A DNA stretch of 64,000 bases from Streptomyces sp. 11x1 (GTDB lineage: Bacteria > Actinomycetota > Actinomycetes > Streptomycetales > Streptomycetaceae), in the NCBI RefSeq assembly GCF_032598905.1, contig NZ_CP122458.1, positions 2,728,001-2,792,000 on the forward strand, in the 5' to 3' direction. Positions 25,294-34,468 of this stretch are shown one piece after another (within the stretch, counting starts at the first letter, position 1; the number at the start of each line of letters is the position of its first letter). Under the pieces are notes generated by a model, which was given only the letters and a program-made list of their open reading frames with translations, ran no database searches and was not told the origin of the DNA. Position numbers and translations under genes: made by a program.

Positions 25294-26793
25294 TCAGGCA
25301 GTCGTGGCCGACGGGACGTACGGCGCCAGGTCGGACGCCAGTTCCTCGTGCACCCGGGCCTTGAGCAGGGTGCCCTCCGGGGTGTGCTCCTCGGAGATCA
25401 CCTCGCCCTCGGTGTGGGCGCGGGCGACGAGCTTGCCGTGGGTGTACGGCACGAGCGCCTCGATCTCGACCGAGGGGCGCGGCAGTTCGTCGTCGATGAG
25501 AGCGAGCAGTTCCTCGATGCCCTGGCCGGAGCGGGCCGAGACCGCGATGGAGCGCTTCTCGATCCGCAGCAGCCGCTGGAGCGTCAGCGGGTCGGCCGCG
25601 TCCGCCTTGTTGATCACCACGATCTCGGGGACGTTCGTCGCGCCCACGTCACGGATGACCTCGCGCACGGCGGCCAGCTGCTCCTCCGGGTCGGGGTGCG
25701 AACCGTCGACCACGTGCAGGATCAGGTCGGAGTCGCCGACCTCCTCCATCGTGGAGCGGAACGCCTCGACCAGGTGGTGCGGCAGGTGGCGCACGAAGCC
25801 GACGGTGTCGGCCAGCGTGTACAGCCGCCCGCTCGGGGTCTCGGCCCGGCGCACGGTCGGGTCGAGGGTCGCGAACAGGGCGTTCTCGACCAGGACGCCC
25901 GCGCCCGTGAGCCGGTTGAGCAGGGAGGACTTGCCCGCGTTGGTGTAGCCGGCGATGGCGACCGAGGGCACCTTGTTCCTGCGGCGCTCCTGGCGCTTGA
26001 TCTCGCGGCCGGTCTTCATCTCCGCGATCTCCCGGCGCATCTTCGCCATCTTCTCGCGGATCCGACGCCGGTCCGTCTCGATCTTGGTCTCACCGGGACC
26101 ACGGGTGGCGAGGCCGCCGCCCTTGCCGCCGCCCATCTGGCGGGACAGCGACTGACCCCAGCCTCGCAGCCTCGGCAGCATGTACTGCATCTGCGCGAGC
26201 GCGACCTGCGCCTTGCCCTCACGGGACTTGGCGTGCTGAGCGAAGATGTCGAGGATCAGGGCCGTACGGTCGATGACCTTGACCTTGACGACGTCTTCGA
26301 GGTGGATGAGCTGCCCCGGGCTCAGCTCACCGTCGCAGATGACCGTGTCGGCGCCCGAGTCGAGGACGATGTCCCGCAGCTCGTTGGCCTTGCCGGAGCC
26401 GATGTAGGTGGCCGCGTCCGGCTTGTCGCGGCGCTGGATCACTCCGTCGAGCACGAGCGCGCCCGCGGTCTCCGCGAGGGCGGCCAGCTCGGCCAGGGAG
26501 TTCTCCGCGTCCCGCGAGGTTCCCGTGGTCCAGACACCGACGAGTACGACGCGCTCCAGGCGGAGCTGTCGGTACTCGACCTCGGTGACGTCCTCGAGCT
26601 CGGTGGAGAGGCCCGCTACACGGCGCAGGGCCGCGCGGTCGGAGCGGTCGAACTGGTCGCCGTCCCGCTCACCGTCGATCTCGAAGCTCCAGGCGACGTC
26701 CTCTTCCATCAGGGCATCGGCCCGAAGACCTTCGGGGTTGTTCTGCGCGAAGGCGCGCTGCGCGGCCTGGGAAGGGGAAGAAGAGGAGGTCAT
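25294..26793 (-). CDS. hflX: GTPase HflX
   Basis: A 499-residue ribosome-associated GTPase that splits or rescues stalled ribosomes under stress. The N-terminal HflX domain includes TYIGSGKANEL; the middle coiled region carries the glycine-rich MGGGKGGGLATRGPGE signature; the G domain has GYTNAGKSSLLN (G1), DTVGFVRHLP (G3) and NKAD (G4). The ATG at 26793 has AAGGA a few nt upstream. The N-terminal ~75 residues are longer and more acidic than in E. coli HflX. Cytoplasmic. It reads leftward after the M1 peptidase, but a hairpin separates them. Confidence 0.95.
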   Translation of the reverse strand: MTSSSSPSQAAQRAFAQNNPEGLRADALMEEDVAWSFEIDGERDGDQFDRSDRAALRRVAGLSTELEDVTEVEYRQLRLERVVLVGVWTTGTSRDAENSLAELAALAETAGALVLDGVIQRRDKPDAATYIGSGKANELRDIVLDSGADTVICDGELSPGQLIHLEDVVKVKVIDRTALILDIFAQHAKSREGKAQVALAQMQYMLPRLRGWGQSLSRQMGGGKGGGLATRGPGETKIETDRRRIREKMAKMRREIAEMKTGREIKRQERRRNKVPSVAIAGYTNAGKSSLLNRLTGAGVLVENALFATLDPTVRRAETPSGRLYTLADTVGFVRHLPHHLVEAFRSTMEEVGDSDLILHVVDGSHPDPEEQLAAVREVIRDVGATNVPEIVVINKADAADPLTLQRLLRIEKRSIAVSARSGQGIEELLALIDDELPRPSVEIEALVPYTHGKLVARAHTEGEVISEEHTPEGTLLKARVHEELASDLAPYVPSATTA

Positions 26794-26972
26794 TGGGTCC
26801 TTACGTCGATGGGGATGTCGATAGGGATACCGAAGGGCGACGGATCTTCACGGATGCCGACCCCTCACTGGTCACAACGTCCGGGGTGTCCCGGGGATTC
26901 CCGGGGCGTCCCGTCGTCGACCCGAAGATGGTCGCACGGCACGCCCCGTCTCGTCACTCGGGTTATTTCCCG

Positions 26973-26999
26973 TCCGCGCGGGGGTCACACCCGCGCGGA
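26973..26999 (-). terminator. Hairpin after the M1 peptidase gene
   Basis: TCCGCGCGGG (26973-26982) pairs exactly with CCCGCGCGGA (26990-26999), loop 7 nt. It begins 17 nt after the peptidase stop on the minus strand, so hflX probably has its own promoter in the 26794-26972 gap. Confidence 0.75.
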
Positions 27000-27015
27000 A
27001 CCCGGTCGATCCCAC

Positions 27016-28497
27016 TCACCGCCGAGCGGAGGCCTCCACCGGTGCCGAAGTCCAGTCGGGGTGCCCCGGCATGGGGGGTGTCCGCACCTCGTACAGCCAG
27101 GCGTGGAAGAAGTCTCCCAGGTCCCGTCCGGCGATCTTGGAGGCGAGCTCCCGGAAGTCGGCGGTGGACGCGACGCCGTCCCGGTGGACGGTGACCCAGG
27201 CCCGCTGCAGCAGGGCGAAGGCGGGGGCGCCGATCTCCTGGCGCAGGGCGTAGAGGAAGAGCGCGGCGCCGTCGTAGACGTTGGCCCGGAAGATGCCGAT
27301 CTTCTGGCCGTCCTTGGGCTTCTTGGGCGCCGCCGGCGGGCCTCCCGCGGCGCGCCAGCGGTCGGACGCGCCGTACGCGGCCTTCATGCGGGCCGCCACC
27401 GACCGGCCGGCGGTCTCCTCGGCGTACAGGGCCTCGTACCAGGTGGCGTGGCCCTCGTTCAGCCACAGGTCGGACCAGGTGCGGGGGCTGACGCTGTTGC
27501 CGAACCACTGGTGGGCCAGCTCATGGACCATGATCGACTCGACGTACCACTTGGGGTACTCGGGCCGGACGAACAGCGCCCTCTCGAAGAGCGAGAGCGT
27601 CTGGGTCTCCAGCTCGAACCCGGTCTGCGCCTCCGCGATCAGCACCCCGTACGTCTCGAAGGGGTAGCGGCCGACCTTGTCCTCCATCCACTCGATCTGG
27701 CCGGGGGTCTTCGCGAGCCACGGTTCGAGCTTCTCGCGGTCCTTGGCGGGGACCACGTCGCGTACCGGCAGGCGGTGCGGTCCGGTGCGGTGCAGGACGG
27801 CGGAGCGGCCGATGGAGATCTGGGCCAGTTCGGTGGCCATGGGGTGCTCGGTGCGGTAGGTCCAGGTGGTGGTGCCGGGGGCCCGGTCCGTGCCGGTGGC
27901 GAGGCCGTTGGAGACGGCCGTGTAGCCGTCGGGGACGGTGACGCGGACGGTGAACATGGCCTTGTCGGACGGGTGGTCGTTGCAGGGGAAGACGACGTGC
28001 GCCGCGTCCGCCTGGTTGGCCATCGCGAGTCCGTCGGCGGTCCGTACCCAGCCGCCCTCCACGTCGCCCGTGTACACCGGGTCGCTGGTGTGACGCACGG
28101 TGATCCGGGTCCGGCTGCCCTCGGTGAGCGGCGCCTCGGGTGTGACCACCAGGTCCTCGCCCGCGCTGGTGAAGGCGGCGGGCACCCCGTCGACCTCGAC
28201 GGAGTCGACCTTGCCGTGGGTGAAGTCGAGATTGATCCGCTCCAGCCGGGAGGTCGTCCGAGCGTCGATGGTGGTGACGGCGGTGAGCGGCTCGCGGTTG
28301 CTGCCGGGGTAGGTGAAGTCGAGGTCGTACGACCGCACGTCGTATCCGGGGTTGCCGAGGTGCGGGAAGAGCCGGTCGCCGACGCCGAGCGGGGCGGCGG
28401 GTGACGGAGCGCTCGCGGCGATCAGGCAGATGGAGACGGCGGAGGCGAGCAGCGCGGCCTGGACGCGGCGGCTCCTGAGGCGTGAGGTGAGCGGCAT
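27016..28497 (-). CDS. Secreted M1-family zinc metallopeptidase
   Basis: 493 residues. An N-terminal signal peptide (basic MPLTSRLRSRR, then a hydrophobic run ending near Ala-Ala-Pro) indicates export. The catalytic zinc motif HELAH is at 325-329 (VHELAHQWFGN), followed by the third ligand in NEGHATWYE. This is the core of aminopeptidase N-like (gluzincin) enzymes, shorter than PepN because the C-terminal helical domain is missing. Expected to trim peptides outside the cell. The GAMEN substrate-binding motif is not obvious; instead the region reads ELETQTLSLF, as in other secreted M1 forms. Downstream of rshA by 109 bp. Confidence 0.9.
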   Translation of the reverse strand: MPLTSRLRSRRVQAALLASAVSICLIAASAPSPAAPLGVGDRLFPHLGNPGYDVRSYDLDFTYPGSNREPLTAVTTIDARTTSRLERINLDFTHGKVDSVEVDGVPAAFTSAGEDLVVTPEAPLTEGSRTRITVRHTSDPVYTGDVEGGWVRTADGLAMANQADAAHVVFPCNDHPSDKAMFTVRVTVPDGYTAVSNGLATGTDRAPGTTTWTYRTEHPMATELAQISIGRSAVLHRTGPHRLPVRDVVPAKDREKLEPWLAKTPGQIEWMEDKVGRYPFETYGVLIAEAQTGFELETQTLSLFERALFVRPEYPKWYVESIMVHELAHQWFGNSVSPRTWSDLWLNEGHATWYEALYAEETAGRSVAARMKAAYGASDRWRAAGGPPAAPKKPKDGQKIGIFRANVYDGAALFLYALRQEIGAPAFALLQRAWVTVHRDGVASTADFRELASKIAGRDLGDFFHAWLYEVRTPPMPGHPDWTSAPVEASARR

Positions 28498-28606
28498 GGA
28501 CCACCGCTACCAGCGCGCTCCCGCTCCGCGCCGCCGACGCGCAGCGGTCCCACCCGAACGAGCGGCCCGGCCGTCCGCCGAGCCGCCCCTGCCTCTCCCG
28601 GTCCGC

Positions 28607-30766
28607 TCAGTACGCGGCCACCTTCTGGTGCTGGGCGCGGCCCACGTCGTACACGCCCGGTACGTTCCGCATGGCGCGCATCAGGGCCGGGAGGTGGGCG
28701 GCGTCCGGGAGTTGCAGCGTGTAGGTGTGGCGGACGCGCTGCTGGGTCGGCGGTTCGACGGTGGCTGTGACGATGTCGACGCCTTCGAGGGCGATGGCCT
28801 CGGTGAGGTCGGCCAGCAGATGGGGGCGCTGGAAGGACTCGGCGACGAGGGTGACCCGGAACTCGGTGGTGTCGCCCCAGCGCACGTCGATCTCGGGGCG
28901 CCCCAGCCCCTTCATGCGTGTCACGGCGGCGCATTCGACGCGGTGCACGGTCACCACTCCCCCGCGCACGGCGAACCCGGTGACCTCGTCGGGTGGTACG
29001 GGCGTGCAGCAGCGGGCGAGGCGGACGGTCGCCTCGGGCCTGTCGACGACGACCACTGCGCCGACGGTGTCGGAGGTGGCGGCGGGCTCGTCGAGGGCGG
29101 GGCGCCGGGCGGAGGTCTCGCCCTTGCGGTCGCCGTCGCGCTCGTCCCGCTCGTCGGTGGCGGGTGACGGGTGGGTGGCGAGCCAGCGCTGGATGGCGAT
29201 GCGTGCGGCGGGTGTGTGGGCGTGCTCCAGCCACTCCCTGGAGGGCTCGGAGGCCGGGTCCTGGCCCATGAGGAGCTGGACGGTGTCGCCGTCCTTCAGG
29301 ACCGTGCTGAGCGTCGCCAGACGGCCGTTGACGCGGGCGCCGATACAGGCGTGGGCGTCCTCACCGTACTGCGCGTACGCCGCGTCCACACAACTGGCGC
29401 CCTCGGGAAGCCCCAATGTGCCCCCGTCGGGGCGGAACACAGTGATCTCCCGGTCCTGGGCGAGGTCCTCGCGCAGGGTCGACCAGAACATGTCGGCGTC
29501 CGGGGCCGCCTCCTGCCAGTCGAGGAGCCGGGAGAGCCAGCCGGGGCGGGTGGGGTCGACGCGCTCGCCCTCGGCACGCCGTCCGTCGGGCTGTTCCTCG
29601 GTGGGGGCGGCGTACGGGTTGCCGAGCGCCACGACGCCGGCCTCGGCGGCCTTGTGCATCTGGTGGGTGCGGATGAGGACTTCGGCGACCTGGCCGTCGC
29701 CGCGCGCGACGGCGGTGTGCAGCGACTGGTACAGGTTGAACTTCGGTACGGCGATGAAGTCCTTGAACTCCGAGACCACGGGCGTGAGGCAGGTGTGCAG
29801 CTCCCCGAGGACGGCGTAGCAGTCGGCGTCCTCGCCGACGAGGACCAGGATCCGGCCGAAGTCGGTGCCGCGCAGCCGTCCGCGTTTTCGGGAGACGCGG
29901 TGCAGGGAGACGAAGTGGCGGGGCCTGATGAGGACTTCGGCCTGGATGCCCGCCTCGCGCAGCACGCCGCGTACCTCGTCGGCGATCTCGGCGAGCGGGT
30001 CGCCCTCCTGTGCGGCGTTGTCCGCGATGAGGCCGCGGGTGTGGGCGTACTCCTCGGGGTGGAGGATCGCGAAGACGAGGTCCTCCAGCTCCGTCTTGAG
30101 CGCCTGCACGCCGAGTCGTTCGGCGAGGGGGATCAGGACGTCCCGGGTGACCTTGGCGATGCGTTCCTGCTTCTCGGGGCGCATCACGCCGAGGGTGCGC
30201 ATGTTGTGCAGCCGATCGGCGAGTTTGATCGACATCACGCGGACGTCGTTGCCGGTGGCGACGAGCATCTTACGGAAGGTCTCGGGTTCGGCGGCGGCGC
30301 CGTAGTCGACCTTCTCCAGCTTGGTGACGCCGTCGACGATGAAGCACACCTCGGCGCCGAACTCCTCGCGCACCTGATCGAGGGTCACATCGGTGTCCTC
30401 GACGGTGTCGTGGAGCAGAGAGGCCGTCAGGGTCGTGGTCTCCGCGCCGAGTTCGGCGAGGATCAGCGTCACGGCGAGCGGGTGGGTGATGTACGGCTCA
30501 CCGCTCTTGCGCATCTGACCGCGGTGCGAGGACTCGGCGAGGACGTACGCCCGGCGCAACGGTTCCAGGTCGGCGTCGGGATGGTGGGCGCGGTGCGCCT
30601 CGGCGACATGGCTGATCGCGTCGGGCAACCGGTCGCGGGTCGTCGGGCCCAGGAGTGCGGCGCGGCCCAGACGGCGCAGGTCGATACGAGGTCGGCCCTT
30701 CCTGCGGTGCGCTGGTGGCGGCGCAGGGGCGGGCGATACGGCGGGGTTCGTGGCCTCCGCGCTCAT
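28607..30766 (-). CDS. rshA: RelA/SpoT homologue RshA
   Basis: A 719-residue long RSH protein controlling (p)ppGpp. Domain order: HD hydrolase (PYITHPLAV ... HDTVEDTD near residue 119, KLADRLHNMRTL), synthetase-like domain (residues ~240-350), TGS (ITVFRPDGGTLGLPEG), a Cys-containing linker (RCCTPVPPDEV) and C-terminal ACT. The hydrolase motifs look complete. In the synthetase the usual RVLV/Asp segment reads DFGRILVLVGED and the ExQIRT motif reads EVLIRTHQ, so synthetase activity may be weak or lost. S. coelicolor has a second RSH gene named rshA in this same place, which I take this to be. ATG start at 30766 (GGAGG 5 nt ahead) rather than the GTG at 30772. Confidence 0.88.
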   Translation of the reverse strand: MSAEATNPAVSPAPAPPPAHRRKGRPRIDLRRLGRAALLGPTTRDRLPDAISHVAEAHRAHHPDADLEPLRRAYVLAESSHRGQMRKSGEPYITHPLAVTLILAELGAETTTLTASLLHDTVEDTDVTLDQVREEFGAEVCFIVDGVTKLEKVDYGAAAEPETFRKMLVATGNDVRVMSIKLADRLHNMRTLGVMRPEKQERIAKVTRDVLIPLAERLGVQALKTELEDLVFAILHPEEYAHTRGLIADNAAQEGDPLAEIADEVRGVLREAGIQAEVLIRPRHFVSLHRVSRKRGRLRGTDFGRILVLVGEDADCYAVLGELHTCLTPVVSEFKDFIAVPKFNLYQSLHTAVARGDGQVAEVLIRTHQMHKAAEAGVVALGNPYAAPTEEQPDGRRAEGERVDPTRPGWLSRLLDWQEAAPDADMFWSTLREDLAQDREITVFRPDGGTLGLPEGASCVDAAYAQYGEDAHACIGARVNGRLATLSTVLKDGDTVQLLMGQDPASEPSREWLEHAHTPAARIAIQRWLATHPSPATDERDERDGDRKGETSARRPALDEPAATSDTVGAVVVVDRPEATVRLARCCTPVPPDEVTGFAVRGGVVTVHRVECAAVTRMKGLGRPEIDVRWGDTTEFRVTLVAESFQRPHLLADLTEAIALEGVDIVTATVEPPTQQRVRHTYTLQLPDAAHLPALMRAMRNVPGVYDVGRAQHQKVAAY

Positions 30767-31063
30767 GGGCACCTCCGGCTGCGTGGACCGGCGGACGGGT
30801 GCCCCAGGGCGTGCGGCGGCTCAGGGGATCGTGTCGTTCCCCCGTCCGTGCCGGTGCTTGATGCTACCGAGCCCATCACGCCCGTCCGACCGCCTGTCGC
30901 CGAGCGTGAAACGGATCACCCATTCGAGCGATGGTTCCGAGGTTTGCGTTTTCGGGCCACCCCACCGGAGTGGGCCATGGATTCGTACCCCTGAACACGT
31001 GACGGGCTTGGATCTTTACGGTGTTTGCGCCGCGAGCACCGTCATACCAAGCCCTACCACACT

Positions 31064-31933
31064 TCAACGTGCCGCGTTTTCCAGCCAGTTGGCATAGATC
31101 TCACCCTCGGCCACGATCACGGCGGGGCCGGTCATCTCGATCTCGCCGTCGGGCCGTTCGGTGATCACCAGGGTGCCGCCGGGCACGTCGACGGTGTAGG
31201 TCGCCGGGGTGCCCGTGACCGCCGGGTCGGCGCCGTCGCGCCGGGCGGTGGCCACGGCGACGGCGCACGCGCCGGTGCCGCAGGAGCGGGTCTCGCCGGA
31301 GCCGCGCTCGTGCACCCGCATCGCCACGTGCCCAGGGCCGCGGTCGACGACGAACTCGACGTTCACGCCGTCCGGGTAGGCGGAGGCGGGGCTGAAGGGC
31401 GGCGGGGCGTGCAGGTCGCCGGCGTCCGCGAGGTCGCCGACGAACGCCACGGCGTGCGGGTTGCCCATGTTGACGTTGCGCGCGGGCCAGCTGTGCTCGC
31501 CGACGCTCACGGTCACGTCCCCCTCGGGGAGGCGGGCGCGACCCATGCCGACGGTGACGTCACCGTCCTTGTCGATGTGGACCTCCTTCACGCCCCCGCG
31601 CGTGGCGACGGTGAGGTCGCCCTCGGTGACGTGCCCGGCGTGCAGGAGATAGCGCGCGAAGACGCGGACGCCGTTTCCGCACATCTCGGCGATCGACCCG
31701 TCGCCGTTGCGGTAGTCCATGAACCACTCCGCCTCGGCGGCCAGTTCCTTCGCCTCGGGGTGCGCGGCGGAGCGGACGACGTGCAGCACGCCGTCACCAC
31801 CGATGCCCGCGCGGCGGTCGCACAGGGCGGCGACTGCGGCCGGGGGGAGATCGATGGCGTTCTCGGGGTCCGGGACGATCACGAAGTCGTTCTCGGTCCC
31901 GTGACCCTTGAGGAAGGCGATCCGCGTGCTCAT
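31064..31933 (-). CDS. dapF: Diaminopimelate epimerase
   Basis: A 289-residue enzyme converting LL- to meso-diaminopimelate for lysine synthesis (Streptomyces cell walls themselves use LL-DAP). The two catalytic cysteines are present in EMCGNGVRVFARY and RSCGTGACAVA, each in one of the two mirror-image domains; the N-terminal KGHGTENDFVI is typical of actinobacterial DapF. Cytoplasmic. ATG at 31933. Part of a leftward run miaA - membrane protein - dapF - rshA, each separated by 100-300 bp. Confidence 0.96.
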   Translation of the reverse strand: MSTRIAFLKGHGTENDFVIVPDPENAIDLPPAAVAALCDRRAGIGGDGVLHVVRSAAHPEAKELAAEAEWFMDYRNGDGSIAEMCGNGVRVFARYLLHAGHVTEGDLTVATRGGVKEVHIDKDGDVTVGMGRARLPEGDVTVSVGEHSWPARNVNMGNPHAVAFVGDLADAGDLHAPPPFSPASAYPDGVNVEFVVDRGPGHVAMRVHERGSGETRSCGTGACAVAVATARRDGADPAVTGTPATYTVDVPGGTLVITERPDGEIEMTGPAVIVAEGEIYANWLENAAR

Positions 31934-32020
31934 TCCTCGATCGTACGGGAGCGCTCCGCCGGGTGGGCCGACTGGAGGGCTTGCCGTTCGAGGGTCTCGC
32001 GCGGGGTCGATCGTGGCTGG

Positions 32021-32041
32021 TCGCGCAGTTCCCCGCGCCCC
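32021..32041 (-). repeat. Dispersed intergenic repeat, copy 1
   Basis: Core GGGGCGCGGGGAACTGCGCG (minus strand), preceded by a small CCCC...GGGG hairpin, just downstream of the membrane protein gene's stop codon. An identical core is at 39972-39992 and a variant at 35219-35241. Confidence 0.75.
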
Positions 32042-32055
32042 TTACGGGGCGCTCT

Positions 32056-32580
32056 CTAACGGAGCCGGGCCACTCGCCAGACGGCCAGGAAGGCCACCGC
32101 GGCCACGACCAGGGCGTAGGCGAGGACGATGCGCCAGTCCGGGCGACGGCCGGAGCCTCGGGCGGGCAGGCCGGGCCACGTGTAACCGACCCGGCGGGCG
32201 GCCATCATGCCCCAGCCGGCCGCGGTGGCGCAGATCAGCAGGCCGAGCATGGCGACCACGGCGCCGCCGTCCCCGAACTCGAAGGCGAGGGGGAAGGCGA
32301 ACATCAGGGAGCCCACCGCGGCGAGGCCCACGATCGGGGCAAGCTGCCAGAGGCGCAGCCTGCGCTGGGGGCGCAGCTCGACCTCCACCTCCGGACCGGA
32401 CATCTCGTCCGGTTCCGGTCCGTCGTCGCTGACGCCGTCGGGGGTCTGGTCCTCCGGACCGTCGGGGCTCAGCGGATCACCTTCGGAATCCAGTGCGTAC
32501 CCCTCGGTAACCAGCTGGTCCGCTTCCTGCGCGGTGCCCTGCTCCGTGCTTTGTGCGGTGTCGCGAGGGCCGGCCTCCAT
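32056..32580 (-). CDS. Small membrane protein of unknown function
   Basis: About 174 residues: an acidic, Asp/Glu/Pro-rich cytoplasmic N-terminal half (to about residue 75), then RPQRRLRLWQLAP and three hydrophobic segments, ending in a basic tail (WRVARLR). I recognise no family beyond a Streptomyces hypothetical membrane protein in this position between dapF and miaA. The ATG at 32580 is chosen because GGGAGGG sits 8 nt upstream; the longer frame to 32610 puts the ribosome site inside the gene. Confidence 0.7.
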   Translation of the reverse strand: MEAGPRDTAQSTEQGTAQEADQLVTEGYALDSEGDPLSPDGPEDQTPDGVSDDGPEPDEMSGPEVEVELRPQRRLRLWQLAPIVGLAAVGSLMFAFPLAFEFGDGGAVVAMLGLLICATAAGWGMMAARRVGYTWPGLPARGSGRRPDWRIVLAYALVVAAVAFLAVWRVARLR

Positions 32581-32688
32581 CGCCACGCGCCCTCCCAACT
32601 CGGACTCCACTTGGTCGATCGAAGCTCGATGATGGCACGCCCCCGGAGGCCGGGATGACCGCCGGGGCGACCCGATGCCATGACGTGA

Positions 32689-33627
32689 TCAGGCTGTGAC
32701 CGGTCGTTCGACCAACGCCAGTGCGAGCTGCGGGAGTTCCGTCAGGTCGGCGAGCCCCCCCTTGAGCCAATGCACCCGCGGGTCGCGCCTGAACCATGAA
32801 TCCTGGCGGCGCGCGAAGCGCTTGGTGGCCCGTACGGTCTCCGCGCGCGCCTCGTCCAGGGTGCACTGCCCGGCGAGTGCCGCGAGGACCTGCTGGTAGC
32901 CGAGCGCACGCGACGCCGTACGCCCCTCGCGCAACCCCTGCGCCTCCAGTGCGCTCACTTCTTCGACCAGTCCGGCGTCCCACATGCGGTCGACCCGGCG
33001 GGCGATGCGCTCGTCGAGTTCGGGCCGCGCCACGTCGACGCCGATCTGGACGGTGTCATAGACCGCGTCATGGCCCGGCAGGTTCGCCGTGAACGGCTTT
33101 CCGGTGATCTCGATCACTTCGAGGGCGCGGACGATGCGGCGGCCGTTGCTGGGCAGGATCGCCTCGGCGGCCTCGGGGTCGGCGGCGGCGAGCCGGGCGT
33201 GCAGCGCGCCGGAGCCGCGCAACGTCAGCTCCTCCTCCAGGCGGGCCCGGACCTTGGGGTCGGTGCCGGGGAACTCCAGGTTGTCGACGGCTCCCCGGAC
33301 GTACAGCCCGGAGCCGCCCACCAGGATCGGCCAGCGGCCGTCGGCGAGCAGGGCGTCGATCCGGGCGCGGGCGAGCCGCTGGTACTCGGCGACGCTGGCG
33401 GCGGCCGTCACCTCCCAGATGTCCAGGAGGTGGTGCGGGACTCCGTCGCGCTCCTCGGGGGTCAGCTTGGCGGTGCCGATGTCCATCCCCCGGTAGAGCT
33501 GCATGGAATCGGCGTTGACGACCTCGCCGCCGAGGCGCTGGGCCAGATAGACGCCCAGATCGGACTTGCCGGCCGCGGTCGGTCCGACGACGGCGATGAC
33601 CCGTGGGGAGGGAACTGCGTTGCTCAC
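32689..33627 (-). CDS. miaA: tRNA dimethylallyltransferase MiaA
   Basis: A 312-residue enzyme that adds a dimethylallyl group to A37 of tRNAs reading U-starting codons. The P-loop VVGPTAAGKSDL is at the N-terminus, followed by NADSMQLYRGMDIGTAK and GGSGLYVRG; the C-terminal WFRRDPRVHWL is typical. Its product is further modified by MiaB, whose gene lies 1.6 kb upstream. GTG start at 33627 with no strong ribosome site; the longer upstream frame to 34029 overlaps a divergent gene and is not conserved-looking. Cytoplasmic. Confidence 0.95.
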   Translation of the reverse strand: MSNAVPSPRVIAVVGPTAAGKSDLGVYLAQRLGGEVVNADSMQLYRGMDIGTAKLTPEERDGVPHHLLDIWEVTAAASVAEYQRLARARIDALLADGRWPILVGGSGLYVRGAVDNLEFPGTDPKVRARLEEELTLRGSGALHARLAAADPEAAEAILPSNGRRIVRALEVIEITGKPFTANLPGHDAVYDTVQIGVDVARPELDERIARRVDRMWDAGLVEEVSALEAQGLREGRTASRALGYQQVLAALAGQCTLDEARAETVRATKRFARRQDSWFRRDPRVHWLKGGLADLTELPQLALALVERPVTA

Positions 33628-33808
33628 CGACCCAGTCTCGCAAATGTCGGGGCCCGTTCTCGAACGAGCTACGTGACGCGGGGGAGCCGGAGTCGTTGCG
33701 TGTTGCGTGTTCGCAGCGCCGGTTTCGAGTGCCGGCGACCCGGATGACGCAATCGGACGCTCCGGGAGAGAGCGGGAATTAACCCGCATGATTAGCATTG
33801 AGGTTGAT

Positions 33809-34087
33809 ATGGGCGTTTTTTCACTGTTCCGTCGTAAGGCAAAGGACGCGGAAGAGGCCGCCGTGACGGCGCCCGAGCCGGACGCCGAGACGGAGGCGGA
33901 GGAGGCGAAGGGAGCCACCGAGGCCGCTCGGCCGGAGGCCGGGAGCACGACCGCGGCCGAGCCGAAGGGCGACGCGGCCGAGCCGGCGGCGGAGGCCGTC
34001 GACGCGGCGGACGACGTGGAGATCCCCAAGCAGCAGACGGCCGATCAGGCGGCGGACAACGAGTCCAGTGAGAACGCCCGCAAGTGA
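33809..34087 (+). CDS. Small acidic Ala/Glu-rich protein
   Basis: 92 residues: a short hydrophobic/basic N-terminus (MGVFSLFRRKAKDAEE), then a long disordered-looking Ala/Glu/Thr/Pro tail. No enzymatic motif. Streptomyces genomes often have such a protein beside miaA, but I know no function. ATG at 33809 with GAGG 5 nt upstream. The coding frame is distinct from neighbours and GC3 is high. It lies 23 bp before the MT0933-like gene on the same strand, so the two are probably cotranscribed. Confidence 0.65.
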   Translation: MGVFSLFRRKAKDAEEAAVTAPEPDAETEAEEAKGATEAARPEAGSTTAAEPKGDAAEPAAEAVDAADDVEIPKQQTADQAADNESSENARK

Positions 34088-34110
34088 CCGCCCGCGCGGG
34101 AAGGTGAATC

Positions 34111-34407
34111 ATGGGCCTGCTGGATAATTTGAAAACCAAACTCTCCCCGGCCAAGGACAAGGTCTCGCACCTCGCCCAGAAGCACGAGGGCAAGATCCAC
34201 CACGGTCTCGACAGGGCCGCTCACACGGTCGACAGGAAGACCAAGGGCAAGTACAGCAACAAGATCCAGTCGGGCACGGGCAGGGCCAAGCACGCCATGG
34301 ACCGACTCGCGCACCACGAGGGCGGTCACACGCCCCCGCCTCCGGGCGGCGGCGCCACACCTCCGCCTCCGGGCGGCGGCGCCACTCCCCCGCCTCCGGC
34401 TTCCTGA
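34111..34407 (+). CDS. MT0933-like antitoxin-family small protein
   Basis: 98 residues, Lys/His-rich helical first part (MGLLDNLKTKLSPAKDKVSHLAQ ..., GKYSNKIQSGTGRAKHAMDRL) matching the MT0933-like antitoxin family, then three copies of a TPPPPGGGA-type repeat at the C-terminus. The family name comes from a mycobacterial toxin-antitoxin prediction; no toxin gene is evident next to it, so antitoxin activity is not implied here. Start ATG at 34111, with GGAAGG about 6 nt upstream. Ends before a hairpin. Confidence 0.75.
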   Translation: MGLLDNLKTKLSPAKDKVSHLAQKHEGKIHHGLDRAAHTVDRKTKGKYSNKIQSGTGRAKHAMDRLAHHEGGHTPPPPGGGATPPPPGGGATPPPPAS

Positions 34408-34420
34408 ACACGCATCTCGT

Positions 34421-34456
34421 CGGACGGCCGCGGAGCCTCGCACTCCCGGCCGTCCG
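34421..34456. terminator. Bidirectional hairpin between convergent genes
   Basis: CGGACGGCCG (34421-34430) pairs exactly with 34447-34456; after one bulged C the stem continues with GGAG/CTCC, loop 7 nt. It lies in the 61-bp gap between the MT0933-like gene and the dioxygenase-like gene. Confidence 0.8.
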
Positions 34457-34468
34457 CCGTGTCCGGTT

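Noticed and set aside
25264..28404. 1046-codon + strand frame over hflX and the M1 peptidase
   Set aside because: Antisense shadow; the minus strand carries G-domain and HELAH motifs.
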